The notes below the pieces were generated by a model. The model had not been told where the DNA came from, did not search any database, and saw only the letters and a program-made list of their open reading frames with translations. Below are positions 32,457 to 43,867 of a stretch of 64,000 nucleotides of DNA, one piece after another. Numbering within the stretch: the first letter of the stretch is position 1; each line of letters starts with the position of its first letter. This stretch comes from Heterohyrax brucei (taxonomy: Eukaryota; Chordata; Mammalia; Hyracoidea; Procaviidae): positions 54,124,333-54,188,332 of the forward strand of contig CM053141.1 of NCBI GenBank assembly GCA_028571685.1. Reading direction: 5' to 3'. The position numbers were made by a program, and so were the translations under genes.

Positions 32457-32627
32457 AAACTCTGGAGACCTGGTTGTACAGTGGTTAGGAGCCCAGCTGG
32501 TGACCGAAAGGTCAGAAGTTCTAATCCACCAGCAGCAACTTAGAAACCCTATGTGGCAGTTCTACTATGTCCTGTAGTGTCACTGTGAGTCAGAATTGAT
32601 TTGATAGCAATGGGTTTGCTTTATTTG
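32457..32627 (+). mobile_element. AfroSINE copy
   Basis: aaactctggagacctggttg, agctggtgaccgaaaggtca, gaagttctaatccaccagca, ttctactatgtcctgtagtg, tcactgtgagtcagaattga and a gggtttgctttatttg tail. Confidence 0.9.
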
Positions 32628-32877
32628 TTGTCAATCTATATGTCCATCTATCTGTCTGTCTACTTACTTATAACCCAAAGGTTTGAAACTTCTCTGAGAG
32701 TCACTGATTCTTGCCTCTAGGAGAGGTTGCCTTTACTCAAAATGAGCAGAAAAGGCAATAAGTGACTGGCTTCTCAAGGTATTTTCGTCTGTCATCCCAA
32801 AGACTCTAGAACCAGCAAAAGCAAACTCCTGAAGTTCCCTAAAAAATAAAAAAATAAAATAAAAAAGATGCTTTGAG

Positions 32878-32993
32878 AAAAGAAGCAGGAGTTAAGGAAG
32901 GGTAGTGGGGAGGAAGTGAAGAAGAAGGGAAAAAGAAAGCCTAGAAAGAAAGAGAAGGGGGAAGAGGGAGAAAAGAGATGAGAGAAGAGAAAA
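32878..32993. repeat. Purine-rich (GA/GGAA) tract
   Basis: Over 110 bp nearly all A or G on the plus strand, with gaag, gaaag and ggag units. Low complexity. The 79-codon minus frame across it is leucine, phenylalanine and serine rich for that reason. Confidence 0.85.
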
Positions 32994-33429
32994 CTCCCCC
33001 TTCCCTTCTATTTTTCTGTGCTTAAATCTGCTTAAATTACTCTCCACCCTTTTTAACCCCCTAGTCACCCTGAAGGTAAAGGTCTCATTTAAGAACTTGG
33101 AAAACAATACCAGGGAAAAAGAATCATTCACATCTAATGTACGAGAAGGAGACTTTACAATTCAGACTTGGGACCATTGTTAAAGAGTTAAACAAGAATC
33201 TAATTTAAGAAGACAAAAAAGCTCTTAGTAGAAGAACGTGGGTCTTTTAAATGGATTGTCTAAACCTTAGAATTCTGAAGAAAAGGGAATTCATTTCAGT
33301 CTTAAAGATTCAGTTTAATAAGGCATAATTATATACTTTATATCTACATTATGTATATTTCTAATAAATATTATTCTGTCAATAAAGAAACTGATCAACT
33401 TAAAAACTGACATGATCCAAATCTTTGTT
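32994..33429. other. Intergenic DNA, nothing recognised
   Basis: No repeat or gene recognised. Confidence 0.5.
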
Positions 33430-33900
33430 AAATAGCTAATGCTATATAACAAATGACTCCAAAATGTTACAGTTTAAAGCACATATTCATTATGTTACCT
33501 AGTTTCTAAGGTGAGGAATTCAAGAATGTTTAGTTGGGTGACTCTAGCTCAAGTTCTCTCATAAGGTTATAGTCAAGGTGTCAGCTGTGGTTACAGTCGT
33601 CTGAAAACCAAATTACGACTGGAAGACTAACTTCCAGGCTTATTCATAGTGATGATTGGACACCCTCACTTCCTCACCAAAGTTTTACTTATGATATGGT
33701 GCCTTCCTCCTGAAGCAGTGAGCCAAAAGAGATGGAATACAGAAGTCACAGCTTTCCACAGCCTAATCTTGAAAGTAACATACTACCACTCTTGGCATAT
33801 TCTATGGGTCATCCAGACCACTTCTAGTACATTGAAAGAAGGGACTACACAGGATTGAGAATGTCAGAAAGTGGGGTTCGTTGGAAGCTGACTACCACAC
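33430..33900 (-). mobile_element. Ancient MaLR-type LTR
   Basis: Plus-strand landmarks in order: taacaaatgactccaaaatg, tcatataggttatagtcaag-like (tcataaggttatagtcaagg), tgtcagctgtggttacagtc, acagcctaatcttgaaagta and gggactacacaggattgaga. They match a mammal-wide MaLR-like LTR in reverse orientation as I recall it. Strongly diverged. Small frames within it are incidental. Confidence 0.55.
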
Positions 33901-33952
33901 CATCTTCACATACTTGTTGGTTTCCCATCATATATTATATTACCGAACATTA

Positions 33953-35019
33953 TGTTGTTAGGTGCTCTTGAGTTGGTTCCAACTCATAGCGATCCTATGA
34001 AAAACAGAACGAAACACTGCCCAGTCTTGCGCCATGCCCACTATCGTTTTTTATGCTTAAACCCATCGTTGTGGTTACTGTGTCAATCCATCTTGTCTAG
34101 GGTCTACCTCTTTTACGCTGACCCTCCACTCCGCCATGCATGATGTCCTCCCCCAGAGACTGATCCTTCCTGACAACATGTCCAAAGTATGTAAGATGCA
34201 GTCTTGACATCTTTGCTTCTAAGGAGTGCTCTGGTTGTACTTCTTCACGAACAGATCTGTTTGTTCTTTTGGCAGTCCATGGTACATTCAACATTCTTCT
34301 CCAACACTACAATTCAAAGGCATCAATTCTTCTGTTTTCTTTGTTCACTGTCCAGCTTTTGCATGCGTATGAGGACACTGAGAATACCGTGGGTTGGGTC
34401 AGGTGCTCTTTAGTCTTCAAGGTGACGTCTTTAGTTCTGAATAGTTTAAAGAGATCTTTTGCCACAGATTTTCCCACTGTAATGCATCTTTTGATTTCTT
34501 GACTGCTGCTTCCATGGGTACTGATTGTGGACCCAAGTAAAATAAAATCTTTGACAACCTTAATCCTTTTCTCGATTTATGACAATGTTGCTTAGGGGCC
34601 CAGTTGTCCAGATTTTTGATTTCATGATGTTGAAGTACAACTCATACTGAAAGCTGTGATCTTTAATCTTCATCAGTGTTTCAAGTCTTCTTCACTTTCA
34701 GCAAGCAAGGTGATGTCATCTGTGTAACTCAAGTTGTTAACGAGTCATCCTCTAATCCTGATGCCTCGTTCTTCTTAGAATACATCTTCTCAGATTATTT
34801 GCTTGGCATACAGATTGAAGAGGTAAGGTGAAAGAATACAACCCTGATGCACACCTTTCCTGACTTTAAACCATGCAGTGTTCCCTTGTTCTGTTTGCAC
34901 GATTGCCTCCTGATCCACATACAGATTCCCTAAGAGCACAATTAGGTGTTCTGGAATTCCCATTCTCCACAATGTTAGCCATAATTTAGTATGATCTACA
35001 CAGTCAAATGCCTTTGCCT
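33953..35019 (-). mobile_element. RTE/BovB-class LINE, 3' third
   Basis: Minus strand, about 1.07 kb, 5'-truncated, one of the better preserved copies. The plus strand starts with tgttgttaggtgctcttgag and ttggttccaactcatagcga (tail and hairpin). The 60-codon minus frame at 34790-34972 still reads GVHQGCILSPYLFNLYAKQ, the RT motif around the conserved QG and LSP. The 65-codon minus frame at 34097-34294 is the C-terminal segment. It ends at about 35019 in the RT core. Confidence 0.9.
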
Positions 35020-35544
35020 ACAATAGAATAAATTAGTATACACATGAATTCATGCAAATGTTTTAAATTAACATCAGCTTTCCCAAAATTATTTCATAAA
35101 ATGATACTCTATTTCCTAACATTAAGGCCATTTTATCACTTAGATGAAACTGAAACATGTCTAAAGGGCAAAGTTGAAAATAAAACTCCATTAATGGATC
35201 ACAGTATGTGTCATGCTTTCATATGCACTGCCAATAGAAGGCGATGAAGAAAAATAAACTTGTAGCATATAAAACAATCTGAAATCTTCCCCTTTATATA
35301 GTAAAATGAATAAATTTCCACGGATCCACCTTTAGTCACTATCTTACGTCTCCTTCACCTTCACTTTACCGACCTTTCTCCATCATCTCCAGTTCACTGC
35401 TGCCTTCATTTATCCCACTGAAACTGTCTTTGCCTTGGCATGTCCTGGTGACTCCTTAGAAGGCAAATCCTGTAAACACCTTTTGACTTCATTCTTCCTT
35501 GACCTCACATTATGGTACTAGTTGCTTGGTTTTTTTTTATTTTT
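35020..35544. other. Intergenic DNA, nothing recognised
   Basis: Slightly C/T-rich in 35330-35500. No family is assigned. Confidence 0.45.
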
Positions 35545-36653
35545 ATACAAGAATTGCCATTTAAGTTTGTGAACTTATCCCAGAAAAAGTGCTACATATC
35601 TCCGTCTGGGGTCTTCAAAACTAGCAAGCTTCCATCTGAGGCACACCAAACAGTCCCAACTCAGCTGGAACAGATGATCACCAAGAACAACAACCACATG
35701 GGAGAAAGAGAACCCAGAAGACAGAAAGACCTACATGAATGGGTGACTACATCAACATGTGACCGGGAGAACCAGATGGTGCTGGGCCATCGCCAGTGAC
35801 AGGCATGACAGAGCTCACAAAGTTGAGTCTCAGTGGCAGCACAAGAATAAAAAGGGGTGCACTAGATTGGATTTGGTGACACAGAGTGACCATGTCATCT
35901 GTGTGCTTTATGGTTCTATGAATCCATAGGATGCATAGAGTGGAGGATGCAGGAGAGAGTGGAGAAGAGGGGACATGAGATTGTTAAGAGGATATGGTAT
36001 GTATAGAGCAGAAAGGAGAAGTGTGCTGTCACCGGGAAAGGAGAACAGTAGGAGCTGCACAGAGGTGGGCATGCAAATTTAAACTGGATGGTATACTTTC
36101 AGTCAATCACAATAAATACATAAAATATATATATAAAAAAAAGAAACAGTGCTACGTATCTCTTTGCTGAATATCACTACAGTCACCTTTGAAGTACCCC
36201 CCTTGGGAAGCTATGAACTGATATCCACCCTTCAAAACAATTTTGGAACTCTTTTCTGAAATGGCCATCAGAGCTGTCATCATACTACCCTTGATGTCCT
36301 GAATGTCATCCAAATGTCTTCCTTTTAATATTTATCTTCAGATAAGGAAAAAAGCCACTGGGGGCCAGATCAGGTGAGTAGGAAACGTGTTCCAGTACAG
36401 TTATTTGTTTTCTGGCTAAAAACTCTCTTATAGACAACTATACAATGAAGTCTGTGAACTTATCACTGTGCTACCGTGCACAATGGATATTCCAGAAAGA
36501 GTTCCAAAATTGCTCTGGAGAGTAGACTAGGTAGGTATTGGTGCATAGCTTCCCAAGGGAGGCACCTCAAAGGTGACCATAGGATATTCAGCAAACAGGT
36601 GTGTAGTACTTACAACAATTAAGTTCGCTGTCTTAATTGTCAGACCTTGTAAT
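35545..36653 (-). mobile_element. Mariner-derived palindromic MITE, split by an L1
   Basis: The left end is at 35545-35602 and the element resumes at 36143. On the minus strand the 36150-36420 part translates in pieces as the mariner transposase C-terminus (CIASQGEYFKGD-like) and, further in, YSPDLAP, the motif with the third catalytic Asp of the DD34D triad. The right arm (about 36480-36653) repeats the transposon 3' end in the opposite direction, so the element is two opposed 3' ends around a short loop. Termini read ttacaaggtctgacaatta on consensus. A second copy is at 50438. No intact transposase. Confidence 0.8.
35603..36142 (+). mobile_element. L1 3' UTR inserted in the mariner element
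   Basis: Plus-strand L1 end: agatgatcaccaagaacaac, gaatgggtgactacatcaac, aaccagatggtgctgggcca, gaagtgtgctgtcaccggga and the terminal agtcaatcacaataaatac with an A-rich tail. The flanks gaaaaagtgctacatatctc (35583-35602) and gaaacagtgctacgtatctc (36143-36162) are a 20-bp target duplication with two mismatches. Confidence 0.9.
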
Positions 36654-37476
36654 CAACATTGTCTATAAAAGTACCCCACCATCTACTTCCAACTACACGG
36701 TCATTCCAAAAATAAACCTGAATAGAAATTCTGGAGACACCTCACTCAACTATTTCTCTGCCACTTAGAAATTCACAGTTTTGTATTTTTCTATCAACTT
36801 CTTACACTGCAGAACCATATGTTAAATGCAAATCCAAATATGCTCATTTCCATGGCCCCAAAATAAATCAAATTCAATGTCTAAAGCAAACATCATGCTT
36901 TCTCCAATGTCCACTCTTTCAGCTGATTTCCTTTCCCGTTCTGAGTTGCACCAACAACAAAGGTCTTCAAGTCAGAAACTTGAGAATTGTCCCACTTCCT
37001 AAGAGTGCTGTGGAAAGTCTTGCTGTGGAAAGTCTTGCTTTTGGAAAGGTGTCTAGCTGAGGTGACCAGTAGAGGTTGAAACCTAGTCTGCCATCTGCTC
37101 TCCAAGCCCTATATGCTCACAGTGCATGTGATCCATTATGCAGAGGGAAAGGGCATTCTCCTTTTTGAACAGAGCTCTCTCTAGGACTGCAATAAACATC
37201 TCTTTCTAAATTGCAAAAATAACACTGAAAACTGAGCTCTCCAGAGCCTGTCTTTCAATTCTAGTTTTTATACAGGCCAAATCAGTGATTTACCCTTCTG
37301 CCCTAAGGCCTGTCTTCATTTCAAGTCCTTACCATTCCTTGCTTTAGTCATGTAACAGATTCGTAACTCATCCCCTTGTCTAGAACACCAAACGTTCTGA
37401 TTCAGTCCACAACTGCTCATAAATGCTCATTTGACCATATTTTGCCCAGCATCTTTCACATATTCATGTAGAAATT
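36654..37476. other. Intergenic DNA with a 15-bp tandem duplication
   Basis: tgctgtggaaagtct occurs at 37006-37020 and directly again at 37021-37035. Nothing else is recognised. Confidence 0.5.
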
Positions 37477-38064
37477 TTATTTTTTTAAGAACTTGGATGT
37501 ACTTTAAGTGAAAAGTTACAATCCAAGTCAATTTGTCATATAAAATCCTGCATACACACTGCTATGAAACTCTAGGTGCTCTCCTGCGACAGCACATTCC
37601 TCCCTTCCACCCTGTATTTTCCATGTCCATTCAGCCGGCTCCTGTCCTCCTCTGCCCTCTTGTCTTGTGTCTGGACAGAAGCCAAGTTAGCCACGTGTAT
37701 ATACTCAAGCCAAGAAGCACACTCTTCATCAGTATCGGTGTCTTATAGTCTAGTCCCATCTTTGTCTTAAGAGTTGGCTTCAGGACTCGTTTCAGTTCTG
37801 GGCTAACAGGGAGACTGGGGGTCATGTCTTCAGGGGAACCTCCAGGGTGTCAGCCCATCAAGTCTGGTCTTTTAATAGAATTCTAGTTCTGCACACCCAT
37901 TTTTCTCCCACTATGTTGGGGACTGTGTGTTACAATCCCCCTCAGGGCAGTCATTGATGGTGGCCAGACACCATCTAGTTCTGGTCGCACGCTGATGTAG
38001 TCTCCAGATTGTATGGCCCCTTCTGTCTCTTGGGCTTGTGTTTTCCTCATGTCAACAGACACTC
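37477..38064 (-). mobile_element. L1 3' UTR
   Basis: Minus strand: tgtactttaagtgaaaagtt, aagtcaatttgtcatataaa, acagcacattcctcccttcc, gggcagtcattgatggtggc, cagacaccatctagttctgg and cttctgtctcttgggcttgt. It is the same 3' UTR as at 3126 and overlaps the sequences at 35603 and 62541 read in reverse. It stops just before an RTE copy. Confidence 0.85.
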
Positions 38065-38072
38065 TTAAGTAT

Positions 38073-38968
38073 TTGTTGCTGTTGATAATGTCAGGTGTCA
38101 ACGAGTTCATTCCAACTGATAGCGATCTCATGAACAAAACAAGCCAACTCCTCCCTGTCCTGTACCAGCCTCAGAATTGTTGCTGTGCTTGATCTCACTG
38201 TTGTAGTCACTGTGTCAATCCACATCATTAAGGACCTTCGTCTTTCTTGCTGACCTTCTATTTTACCGTGTTCTCCTTCCCTAGGGACTAGTCCTTTCTG
38301 ATAACATGTCCAAAGAACATGAGATGAAGTCTTGTCACCCTCCCTTATCCAAGGAGTATTCTGGCTGTCCTTCTTCCAAGACGGATCGGTTCATTCTTCT
38401 GGCAGTACAGAGGATATTCAGTATTCATCACCAACACCATAATTCAAATGTATTACTTCCTCTTCAGTCTTGCTTATGCATTGTCCAGTTTTCACATGCA
38501 TATGAGGCACCTTGGACCTCAAAGTGGCATCTTTGCTTTTTAGCACTTGAAAGAGAAATTTTTTTTTCCAGTAGATTTGTTCAAGGCAGTGTGTAGTTTG
38601 ATCTTTTGACTACTGCTTTCATGAGCACTGATTACAGATCCTAATAAAATAAAATTCTTGACAACAATATTTTCTCCCATTTATCATGATGTTACCTATT
38701 GCCAAAATTGTGAGCATTTTTACTTTCTTTACTGAGCTGTAATCTGTATTGAAGGGTGTAGTCTTTGATCTCCTCAGCGAGTGCCTCAAGCCCTCTTTAC
38801 TCCAGCAAGCAAGGCTGTGTCATTTGCATACCGCAGATTGTTAGTGAGTCTTCCTGCAGTCCTGATGTAGAATCTTCTTCACGTAGTCCGGCTTCTCAGA
38901 TTATTTGTTTAGCATACAGACTAAATAAATATGGAGAAAGAATGCAACCCTAATGCATACCTTTTCTG
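38073..38968 (-). mobile_element. RTE/BovB-class LINE, 3' fragment
   Basis: Starts with ttgttgctgttgataatgtc and acgagttcattccaactgat (tail and hairpin), then cactgtgtcaatccacatca, cagtacagaggatattcagt, ttgactactgctttcatgag and aatgcaaccctaatgcatac. It ends in the RT region at about 38968. No intact frame. Confidence 0.85.
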
Positions 38969-38994
38969 GTTGAATTACTTTCTATATGCCTATT

Positions 38995-39156
38995 GGACAC
39001 CCTGGTGGCATGGTGGTTAAGTGCTATAGTTGCTAACCAAAAGGTCAATAGTTTGAACGCGCCAGGTGCTCCTTGGAAATTCTATGGGGCGGTTCTACTC
39101 TGTCTTGCAGGGTCACTGTGAGTGGGAATCAACCTAACAGCCATAGGTTTAGTTTC
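38995..39156 (+). mobile_element. AfroSINE, full length
   Basis: ggacaccctggtggcatggt, ggttaagtgctatagttgct, aaccaaaaggtcaatagttt, ggttctactctgtcttgcag, gtcactgtgagtgggaatca and a gccataggtttagtttcc tail. Confidence 0.9.
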
Positions 39157-39199
39157 CCGTTTTTGGTTTATATGTTTATTGCTCTGCCACCTAAACCCT

Positions 39200-39600
39200 T
39201 TAGAAAGTGTTCAAATTTTGCAGCAAGGCAAACACAGCCCTTTATAATCCGACCTCTTCTGAAACACCGAGCAGTTAACTTTTCTCAAGTCCCTCGTCCC
39301 TCCTTGGGAGCCAATGGGCTAAAGTAGTGAAGTTCGGACACCGCAGGCTTCCGTGTGTTCACAGGGGCTGCTCTCTGTCTGAAAGATCTCCTCGTTTTCT
39401 TTGCTCCGCTCACTTTGCTTTATGTTTCACAGCTAATAACAAGCATTATGTCCTCCTTTCCTCTCTTTTGTGATCTTATTTCTTTCTCCTATGTCCACCT
39501 GTAACACCCATGTGTTTCTCTCAGAACTCTTCCACAAGACGTTGTTCTTCTATTTCTACTTCTCTTTCTTTCCTGCCTAATTGTAAAAGTTCTCAGGCTC
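39200..39600 (+). mobile_element. L2 LINE fragment (ancient)
   Basis: gccctttataatccgacctc corresponds to the L2 'gccctccatgatctggccc' block, aggggctgctctctgtctga to 'ggctgttccctctgcctgga', and aagttctcaggctcaggaa to the 'gtaagctccatgagggcagg' block. The order fits and divergence is high. Confidence 0.55.
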
Positions 39601-39777
39601 AGGAAAAATGGATTACTCATTTTTTTTTAAGTATGCCTACATAATAGATGCTGCATTATTATATTTTTTCTTGAGCAAAATATTTGTAATATCAGTAACA
39701 TTTGCATCTTATTTACTTAATGTTTATTTTCATACCACGTTAACAATTCTAATTTTTGGCAATAGTTGCTGCCCTCC

Positions 39778-39938
39778 CAAAAAGCAACACCGCTGTCAAG
39801 TCTTTTTTGACTCATAGAGATCCTACAGGGCAGAGTAGCATAGCTCCACAGAGTTTCCAGGGAGTGCCTGGTGGATTCAAACTGCTGACCTTTTGAGTAA
39901 CAGATATAACGCTTAACCACTACACTGCCAAGATTTCC
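39778..39938 (-). mobile_element. AfroSINE copy
   Basis: Minus strand: aaaaagcaacaccgctgtca, ttttttgactcatagagatc, acagagtttccagggagtgc, ctggtggattcaaactgctg and cttaaccactacactgccaa. Confidence 0.9.
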
Positions 39939-42900
39939 AATTTTTATAGAACAAGATAAAAACAAATCTACTTTTACTTTTAATTACCACTTTCTATCAG
40001 AACACATGCAACCATTTTAATTGCTCATTCTCTGTAATAATTTCACTTTATTCTTATGGCCCTTCCTTACTCGCTGCAAATTTAAACTATGTCTCTAAAA
40101 ACATAATGTCTCTCCTACATATCTGGTATGTGGCATAACAACACAGAAATCATTGCAAAATCAGAAGAAATTTCAATGATAGAAGTAACATTGGAATGAA
40201 TCATGTTACTGAAACAGTTTCTGTACAGAGTAGTAAGGGCTTAGATCTGTAGATAACCAGGTGTGTGTAAGAACCAAAATCCTCATGTCTGACCTGCTCC
40301 ACGATGACCTCCTAGTGCATAGCCTGGGTCGTATGAGTAGGTTTCAAGGGAAGTGTATTTCCCCTGAAGATTCTTTTCTCAAGAACTTGATTTAGTCTGC
40401 ACACCACCCTGCTAGTTTACAGCTGTGAACTGTTTGAGCCTCCTTTGAATTGCAAAACGTACTTTTGAAATATCACCTAATTTCATGTGCAAAGCAACAG
40501 GATGTTATTTTCCTATCAAATTCCCATAATCTAATATAAACCCATAGGAACTGATGTCTTAGATCATTGGTCAAAGCTGTCTGTTTCTCTCTTTTCTCTG
40601 TATCTTCTTGACACATAGGTGTTTTGTAGTGTTTCTTTTGCCCAGGTGCTAAAGTTCACATTTACATTCGTAACAGGAACCTTACAGAACCTCTGCTAGT
40701 CCTTCAGAGATTGTTTATTGCACACTGGTGACATAATCATTATCTTTTCATTCTAATCTTCCTTGTCAGTGTAACATTTGAAGTGCAAGAGAGAGGATTA
40801 GCAGTGCCCTGAGTTAATCAGTTTATTAAAAAAATCTCCCAAGAAAGCCATCCTCCCTTTCATACATCACAGATGTTTTGTTTTCACTCGACTAGGCAAT
40901 TGATTTGGCCCCCACTGCCTTCAGAAAGGGATAATGCTCTTACCATATATTGTTATACCAAAAGATGGCAAGGGAACGGGACAGGTCACCTACAGTACAG
41001 CTGGATACAGAATAAAGCATTCCAGGAAGCTGCCATGTGTTGACTTTACCTGCTGGCAAAGGGGAAAGAACAAGGCATTTGCAGACATTTTCTTCTTTCA
41101 TCACACAACCTGCTAAAATGTGGTCGAGTATGCTGTGATTCACAGCACAGCAGGACCTTCTCTGCTATAATTCATGTTTTATATATAGCAGCTGTACATT
41201 GGGAAGATTACTAGGAAGCCATTTGGAAAGAAGTCAAGTTCAAGTTGTTTGCACAGGTGAATGAACAGTGCAGCTAGATTGTAGAACTTTACCCTCTTTC
41301 AGACCATTACCAAAGGAATCTATTAAAGGTTCACTTGAAGGAGGAGAGGTGGAACAAAGTGTCTGTCTGAGTGATGTCTGAAGTCATTTAGCTACAGAAC
41401 TGTTACCCACTGCTCTCCTTTCTGAATTCTGTGTTTCATCCAATGGAATCCTTGATGCAACTCTTTTGCTTGTGGCTGCTCAGCAATTAAGATTATATTT
41501 TAAAAGTTAACTTCTTTATTTTAACCATCTACTTTCATCCGACTCGACGGCACTTGGCACTTGGCATTTTCTTCAAGTATAAATGTATTTTTATTCCAAA
41601 TAGTTGAAGATTCAATTTTTAACATAACACTTTCTAAAAGTGCTCTTTTCTGACAACGTGTTCTTGTTAGCAAAAATTTAATAGTGGTTACTGTCCTCAG
41701 TCTTAAGCTTACTAAAGACATTTAGCTAACTAAAACTGTTTGCTATTTGAAATCTATTTCTAAATTTTTTACTTGATTTTATTTCATATTTTGGAGTACA
41801 TTTTGATTTGAAGTATTAGCCCACACCTTATACCATCACCAATATAAGGGTTGATTTTTAATAAGCAAAGTATAATAAAACTGTTCTGACTATACCTAGT
41901 ATATTCTATGCATACAGTAAAAGGATTGTTATAATTTTATTTGTATGTAGCATGTTGTTACAAATTTAAATCAAGCTTTTCATGAATGTGAAATATTTAT
42001 CATCTCAGTATTATTTTGCATGTGTGATTGCTTTGAATTCTCTATGTGAACATCTTTGGTGAGGTGTCGGTCACTCTGACATGTGCTCCTTCCTTAATGA
42101 AGAACTTAAGTGACATGTGTTTCACTCCCTCTTCACTTTATATTTCATGAGAGTTCAACTAGTATCACATCACTAGCTATGAATATTAGGAAAGGACCTC
42201 CTGGTTGTGGAGAACATGTATTTAGTGTAGAATTGTGAGAGACAGATAAATTATAATCAAGGCATCTCTTCATTATATAGTATACTACAATATAAAAGCA
42301 GAAATTTTTAAATAAAATTTTTAACACACCTTCTTTATACTAGCCTCAAGCAAGAAATTCTGAATTTCCACATGACTTCTGTGAAAAGAAAAAAAACTCA
42401 AATGTATCAGTTATGTGACAACTAAGGTGTTTTGAAAAAGTCAGTGAACCTAATACATTTTGTGTTTATGGTCAACAATGGACACAGAGATCACCATGGA
42501 GATGAATAATCCATTTAATCCTCCTTAGAATATATTTGTGATGCCAAAATGTAATCACTGAATAAAGAAAGTGGTATATGCCCCATAATAGAAGTACATC
42601 CCTTAATACGAATAATTCCAAGAAGCACTCCTTAAACTGTCCTTTACAGATAATTAGGTTCATGAGATTAAGGATGTATTCTGAAGATTAGCCGAGAGTC
42701 CCTACTTCAGAATATTGCAACCTGTGAAAAGCCCTTTTAAGCCATATGGTGGCAGACTGGACATTGCTCCCCTGGGAGTCTTGTCAGACCCCGCCACAAT
42801 CTGTTGCCAGACCCCAAAGGTGAAAATTGATTCCAGAGGAGTTTAGCTTCAAGACGTCTTCTGGAAGACACTATCAAGATTGTGACAATCACACCAACTG

Positions 42901-43633
42901 TCTTCCTGCATGTCTGTCACGTTTCCCTACCCATTCCCACATATTGTGCCATGAATCCAGTGTTCTGTCTTAAAATCATCAGCTGCTTTAGCACTAATAA
43001 CACCAACTCTGAGTTCAATGAGTTTTGAGTTAGCCCTATATTGCTGTGGATTACAACATTGCAAGTCCCTAAAATCTCATCTTTGAATCAATCTATACAC
43101 GTTCTTCTTCGCATATTTTAAATAATTTACAACCTGTCTTACTAATTGTGCTATCATTTAATAAATGATTGCTATTGTTATTGTCACACACTTTCAGATT
43201 GGATTTTCATCTGAAAAAGACGCAAAATCTTATCAATCTTAATGTCTAGACTTCTAGGATTTCAGGAAAGGTAAATATCAATAATCAAAATACTAACAGA
43301 CAAAATGTAACATTTGACAATTTTTATTTTACCAAGTATTAGTATTTTTAGTGTCTAATATTTATAAAGAACAAGTTATAATTTTAACATTCAAATTCAG
43401 ACAGACATGCTCTTAGAATGAAGGAAAGTCTTTTAAAATGTAGTAAATTGATGATCATAATTAAAATGAACCTGAGTAGTCTCTTCTCTTTTTACATACA
43501 GATCTGAAGCCCGTAGCCACTTAGCTTTTCTTTATTACCAATTTTAAAATATAGGTATTATACACATCAAAAAGTATTTACATTATAGTAATATTAACTA
43601 TTACGCAGGTGTGGTAATAGTTAATCAAGCACA
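39939..43633. other. Longest repeat-poor stretch of the window
   Basis: About 3.7 kb in which I recognise only a 29-bp tail-only insertion (41537). Composition is mixed, with less AT-rich parts near 40840-41460 and 42690-43000. Inverted repeat tgctgtg-att-cacagca lies near 41126-41142. Frames up to 67 codons show no coding character. If the window holds a conserved regulatory element, this is a reasonable place to look. Confidence 0.5.
41537..41565 (+). mobile_element. Ultra-short tail-only SINE/RTE insertion
   Basis: atccgactcgacggcacttg followed by gcacttggc. It is half of the terminal hairpin plus the tail, with the acttggc unit present twice. No clear target duplication is visible. Confidence 0.65.
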
Positions 43634-43762
43634 GATAACCGAAGCGACAGTAGGCTTCCACGAAGATTACAGCCTTGGAAACCCTGTCAACAGGTCTACT
43701 CTATCATACAGGGTTGCTAAGAGTCAGAATTGACTGGACAACAGTGGGTTTTTTGTTGTTAT
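43634..43762 (+). mobile_element. AfroSINE 3' part
   Basis: cgacagtaggcttccacgaa, gattacagccttggaaaccc, tctactctatcatacagggt, tgctaagagtcagaattgac and a gtgggttttttgttg tail. The tRNA head is missing. The middle is of the long subfamily. Confidence 0.85.
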
Positions 43763-43867
43763 TGTTGTTTTTTAATAGTACTACTGGCGATATTTACATC
43801 GTGAAGACTGACAATTTGCTGTTATTAAATATTCCATCAGTTGCTTTGTGGTCTAAATTTTGTGGGT

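Noticed and set aside
34790..34972. Frame with clear reverse transcriptase motifs as a possible active gene
   Set aside because: It is 60 codons of a broken RTE copy with stops before and after, so it is a remnant and not a functional enzyme.
41120..41145. Inverted repeat tgctgtg-att-cacagca as an operator-like site
   Set aside because: A 7-bp palindrome is expected by chance in 64 kb, and no other evidence supports a binding site.
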